Positions 57,667 through 63,880 of a stretch of 63,880 nucleotides of DNA are shown here, in pieces. Within the stretch, counting starts at the first letter, position 1. Each line of letters begins with the position of its first letter. The stretch is from positions 1 to 63,880 of IMG/VR virus record IMGVR_UViG_3300022833_000010. One strand, written 5' to 3'. The translations under genes were made by a program, and so were the position numbers. The notes beneath the pieces were generated by a model, which was not told the DNA's origin, did not search any database, and saw only the letters and a list, made by a program, of their open reading frames with translations. The stretch comes from a virus.

Positions 57667-57683
57667 TTATTGTACGGGCCTTG
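57667..57683 (+). repeat. TTATTGTACGGGCCTTG intergenic motif, copy 4
   Basis: 16 of 17 bases match copy 3 in the same orientation. Flanked by CTTATT/AATAAG arms (57666-57671 and 57691-57696). Lies six bases below the fibre gene stop. Confidence 0.5.
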
Positions 57684-57688
57684 TGGAA

Positions 57689-58687
57689 TTAATAAGTACC
57701 ACCATCAAGGGTTACGTTTTGAAGGGTCTCGCCGGAGAGATCCCAAGCATCGTCTGTCTCGTTCCAAACGAAAGATACGTTAGCAGAAGTACCACGCTCA
57801 ATTTCAAAACCACCATTCTCAGAAGGTGTTCCAGTTTCATCAGAATTAAGCACAATGATAGAATCACCAATGTTTACTTCGTTAGAGTTGACAGAAGTAG
57901 TAGTACCATTTACAGTCAAGTTACCAGCAAGAACCAAGTTATTAAAAGCAACGTTAGAAGTTGTTGTTAGACCTTGATTGATAGCCTTAACCGCAGACAG
58001 GTTTGTTAGCTCGCTATCCATCAGAGCGCCAGCACTATTAACGTTGGCTGTGTCTGTTACATCTGCTGAAGCTTCAATGCCATTCAGTTTAGTATGATCT
58101 GAATCAGTAAAGGCTTGAGTGTTAGAATTACTTTCATACGCTGATTTAATTTGAGCAGCGGTTTGATCAGCAGTAGCGTTAGACTCAATACCAGTAAGCT
58201 TAGCAGTGTTAGCTGTTACAGTAGAGTTGTTTGCAACTTCAGTGTCAAAGTTACTAACTTGAGAAGCTGCAATAGTGATAGCGGCCTCGTGTTGTGTAAT
58301 CATAGCTTGAGAAACATCACTAGTTTGAATAGTAGAGTCTACCCAAGCTGTACCGTTATAGCGCAAGAACTCACCAGTAGCAGCGGAAGTAATAGTTACA
58401 TCTTCCAAGGCAGATAGTGTTGCGTAACCAGCAGACTTGAAGGTAGAACCGTCGTGGGCCTTTAATACGTTGTTTGTAGTATCGTACCACAAGTCACCTT
58501 CGGCGGGGTTTGCAGGGGCGCTAGAGTCAACATAAGCGCCGTCCAAAAGTACAATAGCGCCGCTATTATCTTTAGCATAGATCTTACGGTCTGCAAGGTT
58601 AATTGCGAGTTCGCCGACATCAATGTCACCAGCTACAGGAGCAGAGCCACTAGTGACGGATTTTTTAAGAATAAGTTTAGTAGCCAT
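57689..58687 (-). CDS. Tail fibre protein
   Basis: 332 residues. N-terminal attachment domain (KKSVTSGSAPVAGDIDVGEL), a repeat-rich middle with Thr/Asn/Ala series (TADQTAAQIKSAYESNSNTQ), and a C-terminal beta domain (TVNGTTTSVNSNEVNIGDSI). Shares its first 55 residues with the short gene at 56927. A structural fibre probably reaching out from the tail tip. Confidence 0.82.
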   Translation of the reverse strand: MATKLILKKSVTSGSAPVAGDIDVGELAINLADRKIYAKDNSGAIVLLDGAYVDSSAPANPAEGDLWYDTTNNVLKAHDGSTFKSAGYATLSALEDVTITSAATGEFLRYNGTAWVDSTIQTSDVSQAMITQHEAAITIAASQVSNFDTEVANNSTVTANTAKLTGIESNATADQTAAQIKSAYESNSNTQAFTDSDHTKLNGIEASADVTDTANVNSAGALMDSELTNLSAVKAINQGLTTTSNVAFNNLVLAGNLTVNGTTTSVNSNEVNIGDSIIVLNSDETGTPSENGGFEIERGTSANVSFVWNETDDAWDLSGETLQNVTLDGGTY

Positions 58688-59145
58688 TAGAATGACCCTC
58701 CAATCAAGTATAGGTTTGAATTAGTTATTTGTGTAGTAGCTTTGTACTTAGAAGAAGAACCATCATACAATAGAATAGACCCATCTGTTTTGTTAGTACT
58801 ATCAATATCAGAGATACTAGCAGTAGTAAGAGTATGAGCTTTGTTTTCCCAGTTAGTTGTGGCTGCGTTATAATACAGCATGTCACCATCTTGTGCAGAA
58901 GTAATCTGAATGTTAGTTAGAGAAGTTGAGTTTGTAGAGACATCTCCAACATTCAAAGAGGTTTCAACTCCTGCATTAAGTATTACTAAGATCAGCTCGT
59001 TGCCACTATTAAGGTAAGCGTCACTGATCGTAGCACCTTGAGAACCTTGCCCACCTACTCTACTAAGAGAAAGGTTTGTTTTATTCTCGCTAATTTCTAG
59101 GTTGTATTCATTAGGTGAAAGCGTTAGGCTATACTTAGTAGTCAT
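58687..59145 (-). CDS. Tail fibre-associated structural protein
   Basis: 152 residues, Ser/Thr/Asn-rich beta protein (TKYSLTLSPNEYNLEISENK, ITSAQDGDMLYYNAATTNWE). The DGDMLYYN phrase recurs in 61007-61576 (DGEMLYNG). TAATG-type junction with the fibre gene below. Virion structural role inferred. Confidence 0.7.
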   Translation of the reverse strand: MTTKYSLTLSPNEYNLEISENKTNLSLSRVGGQGSQGATISDAYLNSGNELILVILNAGVETSLNVGDVSTNSTSLTNIQITSAQDGDMLYYNAATTNWENKAHTLTTASISDIDSTNKTDGSILLYDGSSSKYKATTQITNSNLYLIGGSF

Positions 59146-59149
59146 GTTA

Positions 59150-59623
59150 TTAAGCCTCCGAAGGGCTATACAAGACTTCTACGAGTCCACGTAATGGCTT
59201 CCAGATTTGTCTTGCTGATCCAGCACCACCATCATCAATCTCAAGGCCGATAAAACCATAAACGGGTTTATTAGGGGTTGCTTTCTGTGACCAAGAAGCG
59301 GTAAGGTCTTCTGGTAAAACAATCTTAAATACGTTATCAGTTGCGTCTTGATCTAGAATAACTAGTGTTGTAACAATAGGGTTTGTAGCTGTACCGTCAG
59401 GTAACTCACCATCGCCCAAGTTATTGCCTTCAACTACTTTCGCTAAAATGTTAGCATTTGAAAGGTTAGTCATCCAACCTACTGTGAGTTGTATTTGAAT
59501 TTGTTCACCGTCAACAACAGATACCAGAGTAGTACCATCGTCATTAATCGTGTCCTTAGAAGGCGACGATAAACGACTACGACCCATTGGTTGTGCTGTT
59601 GTTGGATTCTTTAGTCTTGCCAT
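59150..59623 (-). CDS. Virion structural protein, fibre block
   Basis: 157 residues, beta-rich (GEQIQIQLTVGWMTNLSNAN, WKPLRGLVEVLYSPSEA). Lies among fibre genes. No family recognised. Confidence 0.65.
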   Translation of the reverse strand: MARLKNPTTAQPMGRSRLSSPSKDTINDDGTTLVSVVDGEQIQIQLTVGWMTNLSNANILAKVVEGNNLGDGELPDGTATNPIVTTLVILDQDATDNVFKIVLPEDLTASWSQKATPNKPVYGFIGLEIDDGGAGSARQIWKPLRGLVEVLYSPSEA

Positions 59624-59672
59624 GTTATTTCCTCTCTCGAACCTCAGTTGGAGTAGTTTGCGTTAGGTTATT

Positions 59673-61007
59673 TTATTTCTCAATTACTTCGAATTGGCCA
59701 CCAGCCTTTAAGGTAATGTTATCAGTGTTAGTTTTATTCTTTACCCAGATTTCAATGCGATCATTTTTAACCATATCGGTAGTACCAGAGAAAGAAACGT
59801 TACTTGCCAAAGTTCCGAGTACCGCTGAAGTGGAAAATGCAGTTACATACTCAGGTCCAACGTTAACGTAACTAGAATCAGAAGACTTAAACTTCCTGAT
59901 CTGTATACCAATCGCGGTGTTAGACCCACCCGAGAAAGACATAGTACCATTAACTCTAGCTCTTATGTTTTGAGTGCTGTCCAACTGTAAGCCATTAGTA
60001 TTAGCAGTACTGAACCAGTAAGGCTCATTTAAGTCCATAACCCCCGTGACCTGTATAAGAGTGTCAATAGTATCTACAACAACAACACTATCAGCTTGTG
60101 GTTGATGGGTAGCCCCTACGTAAGTGTTATCAATGCCCACACAGTCGCGGATTAAAGACTTAATAGAGGTAGCTGGCATGTTGGGTAGAGAGTCAATATT
60201 AGGGTCCGACCTAACGTTGAGCAAAGAGAACCCAGCATCTAGCGTAATGTTACTCGGTGAGAAGTCACAGAAGGAACCGCCGGAAGCATTCAATTTTAAT
60301 ATATTAGCGTTAGAACGGAAAGAGCCGTTGATGGTTAAGTTTGAACCTTCTTTAAACAAAGATCCCGACATAGCAGAACCAACACCAACACTGTTAACTA
60401 AGGCCCAGCCTCCTTCCCAAGTACCATTCATAGTAAGACCATCTACACAGCTTATGAAGCTTGTTGAGTCAGAAAAACCTTGACGATAGTTAGAGACGTC
60501 TCCTAGTTTAGTACAGTTTAAGAAGGCAACACTAACAAAGGTCAAGTTGTCAAGATTCCTTTGATTATCTAGAACCATAACGTTGGAGTTTGCACCAGTA
60601 ATGTTTACAGTAATTTTATTTAAGAAAAGTTCACCAGCGTAGTCTCCTGTGCCTGTAACAAACAAGTCAAAGTCATCTTCTGTGCTTTTTAAAGAAGATG
60701 CACTCTGGCCACTACCAGATATATTTAAACCACCTTCAGGAACTACAATAGAAGTAGCACCCATGTCGATGTTACCGTCAATGTAGTATAACACGTCACT
60801 GCTTAAAGTTCCAGCTAACTGTGATGCTGCCTTAACGTAAATAATAGTATCAGCTACGTCTGGCACGTTAGGTTTATAAGCAATAGATCCTGTTGTGTCA
60901 GTAAGGTATTCTTGGTATCCTTCACCACTACGCACAAAGTAAAGTGTGTCAGCTACGAGTGGAGAAGGTAGTCCTGATATTGCTTTCTCTGTGCGAAAAT
61001 AACTCAT
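59673..61007 (-). CDS. Tail fibre / beta-helix-like protein
   Basis: 444 residues from ATG 61007 (TAATG coupling; TTG two codons earlier rejected). Repeating short beta turns rich in Gly, Ser, Asn and Val (SGQSASSLKSTEDDF, GDYAGELFLNKITVNITGAN) suggest a beta-helix; the C-terminal domain (FKSSDSSYVNVGPEYVTAFS) is compact. Possible host-polysaccharide contact. Confidence 0.75.
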   Translation of the reverse strand: MSYFRTEKAISGLPSPLVADTLYFVRSGEGYQEYLTDTTGSIAYKPNVPDVADTIIYVKAASQLAGTLSSDVLYYIDGNIDMGATSIVVPEGGLNISGSGQSASSLKSTEDDFDLFVTGTGDYAGELFLNKITVNITGANSNVMVLDNQRNLDNLTFVSVAFLNCTKLGDVSNYRQGFSDSTSFISCVDGLTMNGTWEGGWALVNSVGVGSAMSGSLFKEGSNLTINGSFRSNANILKLNASGGSFCDFSPSNITLDAGFSLLNVRSDPNIDSLPNMPATSIKSLIRDCVGIDNTYVGATHQPQADSVVVVDTIDTLIQVTGVMDLNEPYWFSTANTNGLQLDSTQNIRARVNGTMSFSGGSNTAIGIQIRKFKSSDSSYVNVGPEYVTAFSTSAVLGTLASNVSFSGTTDMVKNDRIEIWVKNKTNTDNITLKAGGQFEVIEK

Positions 61008-61576
61008 TACCAATCCACACTATCCCAAGCGATTGAAGGGAGTGCGCCGTTATACAGCATTTCACCATCATCGTTTTCAGTAATAAGGTCTAGTTGTGTC
61101 TTGTTAGCATGGCTATGTTTACGAGCTACAGCATCATCAATATCTGCAACAGAGCTAGAAGGACGTCCAACAACATCAGTCCAATTGATAATTACATCAA
61201 GGCTCTCATGTTCAGTGATCTTAGTGTAAGTAGAGTTATCGTTATTCCAGACGTAAGTAGCAGCGCCTGCATCAACAGTACTATCGTCAGTAGCATCAAT
61301 TACGAGTACTTGGGCGTTAGCTGTCAGAGACAAAGCATCACGAGCAGTAATGTCAGCAACAACTTCAAGAGCATTGAGAGTGCTTACTGCAGTATCAATA
61401 AGAGCTTGTACGTCGGACTCATCAATAACACGTTTAACGACGGAAGTATTAGCGCCTGTAATGTATACCTCAACGTAGCTAGGTGTACTAGAGGGGGCGA
61501 CTAAGTAAATAGAGTGTGGTGTTAGCTCTGCTTCTACAGGTAGGGTTAGTTCTTTGAAGATTTTGTATTGTGCCAT
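61007..61576 (-). CDS. Tail fibre protein
   Basis: 189 residues (MAQYKIFKELTLPVEAELTP...SIYLVAPSSTPSYVEVYITG), a beta-rich head followed by a helical VQALIDTAVSTLNALEVVAD and HSHANKTQLDLITENDDGEM, motifs common in phage fibre modules. First of the large fibre genes. Confidence 0.75.
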   Translation of the reverse strand: MAQYKIFKELTLPVEAELTPHSIYLVAPSSTPSYVEVYITGANTSVVKRVIDESDVQALIDTAVSTLNALEVVADITARDALSLTANAQVLVIDATDDSTVDAGAATYVWNNDNSTYTKITEHESLDVIINWTDVVGRPSSSVADIDDAVARKHSHANKTQLDLITENDDGEMLYNGALPSIAWDSVDW

Positions 61577-61588
61577 TAGTAGGTATCC

Positions 61589-61768
61589 TTACCATTTGCT
61601 TGAGGCTAGTAGTGGGTCTGGCAGATAACTATGGGGAATCTTACCTTCTTGGAGTTGTATTTCTGGCGGTGGTCGATAATCACCTGTAGAACCTTGAGCG
61701 CCAACCCCTGATAGTACGAGAGTAAAAGCTAGAGAGTCGTTATCGAGTTTGTATTCAATTAAAGCCAT
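61589..61768 (-). CDS. 59-residue Pro-rich structural protein
   Basis: ATG 61768 (GGGAG upstream), stop 61589-61591. MALIEYKLDNDSLAFTLVLS then GVGAQGSTGDYRPPPEIQLQ and PDPLLASSKW. The GAQGSTG phrase is collagen-like, as in short fibre attachment segments. Too short to identify further; placement between terL and the fibres suggests a tail role. Confidence 0.6.
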   Translation of the reverse strand: MALIEYKLDNDSLAFTLVLSGVGAQGSTGDYRPPPEIQLQEGKIPHSYLPDPLLASSKW

Positions 61769-61789
61769 AACGACTCCCTTCTTTGTTTG

Positions 61790-61861
61790 TTATTTCTTAA
61801 CGGGTTTCTTTTTAGTAGGTCGCCCTACCTTTTTCCCGTAAGTACCTTTTCCGCTTGGCAT
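61790..61861 (-). CDS. 23-residue basic peptide (GKGTYG..GRPTKKK)
   Basis: ATG 61861 to TAA 61790. MPSGKGTYGKKVGRPTKKK is almost the whole product. Very similar tiny basic peptides are often found next to terminase genes in marine and other phages, so it is probably real despite its size. DNA or nucleoprotein binding inferred from charge. Confidence 0.55.
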   Translation of the reverse strand: MPSGKGTYGKKVGRPTKKKPVKK

Positions 61862-61877
61862 AGTAGTATTCCTTAAG

Positions 61878-62381
61878 TTAGAAGCCGAAGCCTCTTGTTA
61901 CGAGTTTAGAACCACCACGAACAGGGAACAAGTATTCTACAGCATAACGTAAACCATCGCTCCAGTGTTCAACACCTTCTTTCTTGCAAATAGTAGCTGT
62001 GTCGGGATTGCTCTCTACCCAAGTAGTTCGTTCAATAGATTTGATAGTATTAACACATCGGGGGTGTATATACATGTCGATATCACCATTGGCGTTCTTA
62101 AATTTCTTATTTACAGCAGCTACACTATCAATAATAGGAGGTGCTTTCTGGTGTGCTTTAGTAATGATCTTATTAGCAGTAAGGATCGAGAAGTCAGTAC
62201 TACCAACAGCAGCAGAAGACTTCCTAGCACGACCACTAGGATCAGGATAAGAAATAATCCGGTGTCCTTTGTAATTGTCTGCTAGCTTACGCGCTAGAGT
62301 TTCTGTATCGGGGTGGCCACTGTATTCATCTAAGATGTGGATTTGGTTGCCTCGTAGTGCAAATACTACGGAAGCCATTAT
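61878..62381 (-). CDS. terL: Terminase large subunit, 3' exon (nuclease domain)
   Basis: Second exon of terL. The frame continues from exon 1 when the 684-nt intron is removed: codon GGT ends exon 1 and ATA-ATG-GCT (I-M-A) opens exon 2. It encodes the RNase H-like nuclease: strand ASVVFALRGNQIHILDEY, ISYPDPSGRARKS with an active-site Asp, and HWSDGLRYAVEY with another. The first catalytic Asp (AIDFNVG) is in exon 1, so the intron splits the active site. An ATG at 62378 would otherwise suggest a false separate gene. Confidence 0.88.
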   Translation of the reverse strand: MMASVVFALRGNQIHILDEYSGHPDTETLARKLADNYKGHRIISYPDPSGRARKSSAAVGSTDFSILTANKIITKAHQKAPPIIDSVAAVNKKFKNANGDIDMYIHPRCVNTIKSIERTTWVESNPDTATICKKEGVEHWSDGLRYAVEYLFPVRGGSKLVTRGFGF

Positions 62382-63065
62382 CGTTCGTGTTCACTAAAGT
62401 TCGTTAGGCTTTAGCCGTTATTTTCTGAGTTTATTGTTGATCTATTCATTTGAGTATTGGTTAACATAACCATCCTCGTAGGTCTCTACTGCGTGGCAAT
62501 TAGCACACAGCACCCTACATCGAGCTAGTTCCTCATCAATCCTTTTGTAGGACCAACTACTGTCGTAGGCGGAGCCTCCCTTAAGACGATCTGTTTTGCT
62601 AGATCCTACGTGGGCTAGTTGAAGTGCTGCAGGGTGTTTGTTATAACTACACTCTTCACAGCCTATAACTTGTTTGTAGTCTCTGATGTAGCTTACTTTA
62701 GCCTTGCGCCTAGCGTTCTGCGTGATATTGAAACAGGGTTGGCATACCTTGCGCTTTATCATTATTTCGTTTTCTTTACACAATAAACATTTTTCCATTT
62801 TAATCTCCTTGTGAGACTCAGAAAGTAACTGCTCATAGTTTCCTATGAGACCAGACTATATCTTACACAGCAAATAATAACTGTGTCCTCGCGCTTCCAC
62901 TCACTTGAGTGTACTTCCTAGTAGACTTGCTACCGTAACGGAATAGTCGTTGCACGTTCAACTTAGTATAATAACTAAGAGGCTTCGCTCAGGGTTGCCT
63001 TGCACTGTAATAGTGTTTAGGGTTTCTCTGAATTCACGAGATTTAGAGTCGGCTAATATAAAATC
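62382..63065 (-). other. Group I intron in terL
   Basis: 684 nt. The 5' exon end GTCGGT pairs with the internal guide GCCGAC so that the splice-site U forms the required U-G pair (P1). Core strings follow in order: AATTCAGAGAAACCC, CAACCCTGAGC, GTGCAACGACTATTC and AAGATATAGTCTGG; GACTAT/ATAGTC forms P7. A P9-type hairpin CTCATAG-GAAA-CTATGAG has a GNRA loop. The intron ends in G. Exon joining restores the terL frame, whereas reading on into the intron stops after about 35 codons. The HNH gene lies in the P9 region. Confidence 0.9.
62442..62798 (-). CDS. Intron-encoded HNH homing endonuclease
   Basis: 118 residues inside the terL intron. Zinc pairs CLLCKENEIMIKRKVCQPC, then CEECSYNKHPAALQLAHVGS and CRVLCANCHAVETYEDG make an HNH nuclease with extra CxxC motifs. 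AAGGAG lies 8 nt before the ATG. It should cut intronless terL alleles and so spread the intron. Confidence 0.88.
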   Translation of the reverse strand: MEKCLLCKENEIMIKRKVCQPCFNITQNARRKAKVSYIRDYKQVIGCEECSYNKHPAALQLAHVGSSKTDRLKGGSAYDSSWSYKRIDEELARCRVLCANCHAVETYEDGYVNQYSNE

Positions 63066-63880
63066 ACCGACGTTGAAGTCAATAGCTACATGGATATCTT
63101 CTTTAGCATCAAAGTAAGGAAGGTCTTTATCAATATGCTCTGCACGATTAAAGGTGTAGAATACAGTGTTACCGGAGTCCTCAAAGGACGCTGAATACTC
63201 TCTGGCAAACTTAAGAGGATCAAGTGTTAGTTTTACTCTCTCAATTTCTTCTGGGTCTAAGTAAGGAGAGTCTGTGTAAGTATAAGTATAGGACTTCCAC
63301 TGATCATCACTATCTTGGCGGTTATACATTTCATGGAAGTAGTTATATCCCATTGGAGTGCTAATGATTAAAGCGCGTCCGGGTTTTGCACCCCAACGGT
63401 CTGCGTTCTTCTTAGACCAACGTGTAGAGATACAGGGCTGAATAACAGACTCCCAAGATTCCTTTAAGTTGGAACCTGCACCTTTCCAAGAGCAGACCTC
63501 ATCGGCTACAACAAAGTACTGACCACTACCACGCATACGCTCAATGGCCTCATAAGACCAAATCTTAAGGGTTACATTGTTAGGGAACCAAAACATACCT
63601 GCTACCCTGCTGGACTTAATAGCGGATTCTTCTCCACCTAGCATGTAGGCTACAATAGGGTAGTAGATGTCTACAGCCTGTGCATAGGTAGGTGCAATGA
63701 TAGCTACATTCTTGTTAGGCACTTCTGCTGGAAGGTCAATAAGTTCTTGTACCGCTAACATAGCAGCAGTGGCCCCTAAGACTGACTTACCGAAACCACG
63801 GGAAGCGTTGACAACCATATAGCGTACAACATTGTCAACAAACATATCAGAGATAACCGCTGACTGTCCTTCATGTAGTA
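63066..63880 (-). CDS. terL: Terminase large subunit, 5' exon (ATPase domain, runs off right edge)
   Basis: First exon, open to the window edge; the frame upstream of ATG 63845 stays open (LHEGQSAVISDMFVDN), so the true start lies beyond the window. ATPase marks: Walker A VVNASRGFGKSV, Walker B YFVVADEVCSWK, and the coupling motif ALIISTPMGYN. It ends in HVAIDFNVG, the first nuclease Asp motif, at the 5' splice site (63066). Packages DNA into proheads. Confidence 0.92.

Noticed and set aside
62958-63065. Continuation of terL exon 1 into the intron as a shortened terminase
   Set aside because: The 35 extra codons (FILADSKSREF...) match no terminase, while splicing restores the nuclease domain exactly; it is intron read-through.
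1-63880. Integrase, excisionase, lysogeny repressor, anti-CRISPR or toxin-antitoxin genes
   Set aside because: None recognised on either strand; the only HTH protein (26733-26975) is too short and generic to be called a repressor.

Overview
The window looks like most or all of the genome of a tailed phage with a long non-contractile tail (siphovirus morphology), probably infecting a marine Gram-negative bacterium. The evidence is a tape measure protein, a tail-tube protein, a lambda-type tail-tip set and an HK97-type head module, together with T7-type replication and transcription genes. Nothing in the sequence fixes the host. A 3-TM GTA-type holin, a class II (B12) ribonucleotide reductase and a DUF1127 protein would fit an alphaproteobacterium such as a roseobacter, but that is only a guess. 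I see no integrase and no clear lysogeny repressor, so a lytic life style is likely. Every gene I accept is on the minus strand, so transcription runs from high to low coordinates. Genes run off both edges (a small-terminase-like gene at the left, terL at the right), as expected of a circular or circularly permuted molecule cut near the terminase genes.

Layout in transcription order. (1) 30.4-26.7 kb: a probable early block of small genes with a SleB-type hydrolase, an ART-like protein and an HTH protein. It carries three copies of a TATAAT-containing motif and lies between two terminators. (2) 26.5-24.2 kb: a T7-like RNA polymerase. (3) 23.9-14.1 kb: gp2.5-like SSB, nucleotide-metabolism enzymes, DUF3310 protein, family A DNA polymerase, nucleotidyltransferase, MazG-like protein. 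(4) 14.1-1.2 kb: FEN-type exonuclease, primase-helicase, class II RNR, ClpP-like protease, glutaredoxin and many small unknown genes. (5) 1.1 kb across the window edge to 46.6 kb: XhlA-like lysis protein, terminase, tail fibres, PhoH, tail tip, holin and endolysin. (6) 46.6-30.5 kb: portal, tRNAs, a MuF-RNA polymerase fusion, scaffold, major capsid, connector and tail-tube genes, frameshifted tail chaperone, tape measure, HNH gene.

A 20-bp sequence (AAATACCCGCAAATAATGAT on the minus strand) occurs five times, each between genes and each at the head of one of these blocks. It is the best candidate for the promoter of the T7-like polymerase.

The most striking gene is at 39837-44276. It encodes 1479 residues with an N-terminal MuF (SPP1 gp7-like, portal-associated) domain and a C-terminal region that keeps the motifs of a single-subunit RNA polymerase: DFRGR, motif A Asp, motif B Lys...Tyr, and motif C HD. 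Its place between portal and scaffold is that of a virion protein. The likely meaning is a polymerase packaged in the capsid and delivered with the DNA to transcribe early genes, an analogue of N4 vRNAP built on a different virion protein. A second notable feature is a group I intron with an HNH gene inside the nuclease active-site motif of terL. Its 5' splice-site pairing and the restored reading frame can both be read directly from the sequence.
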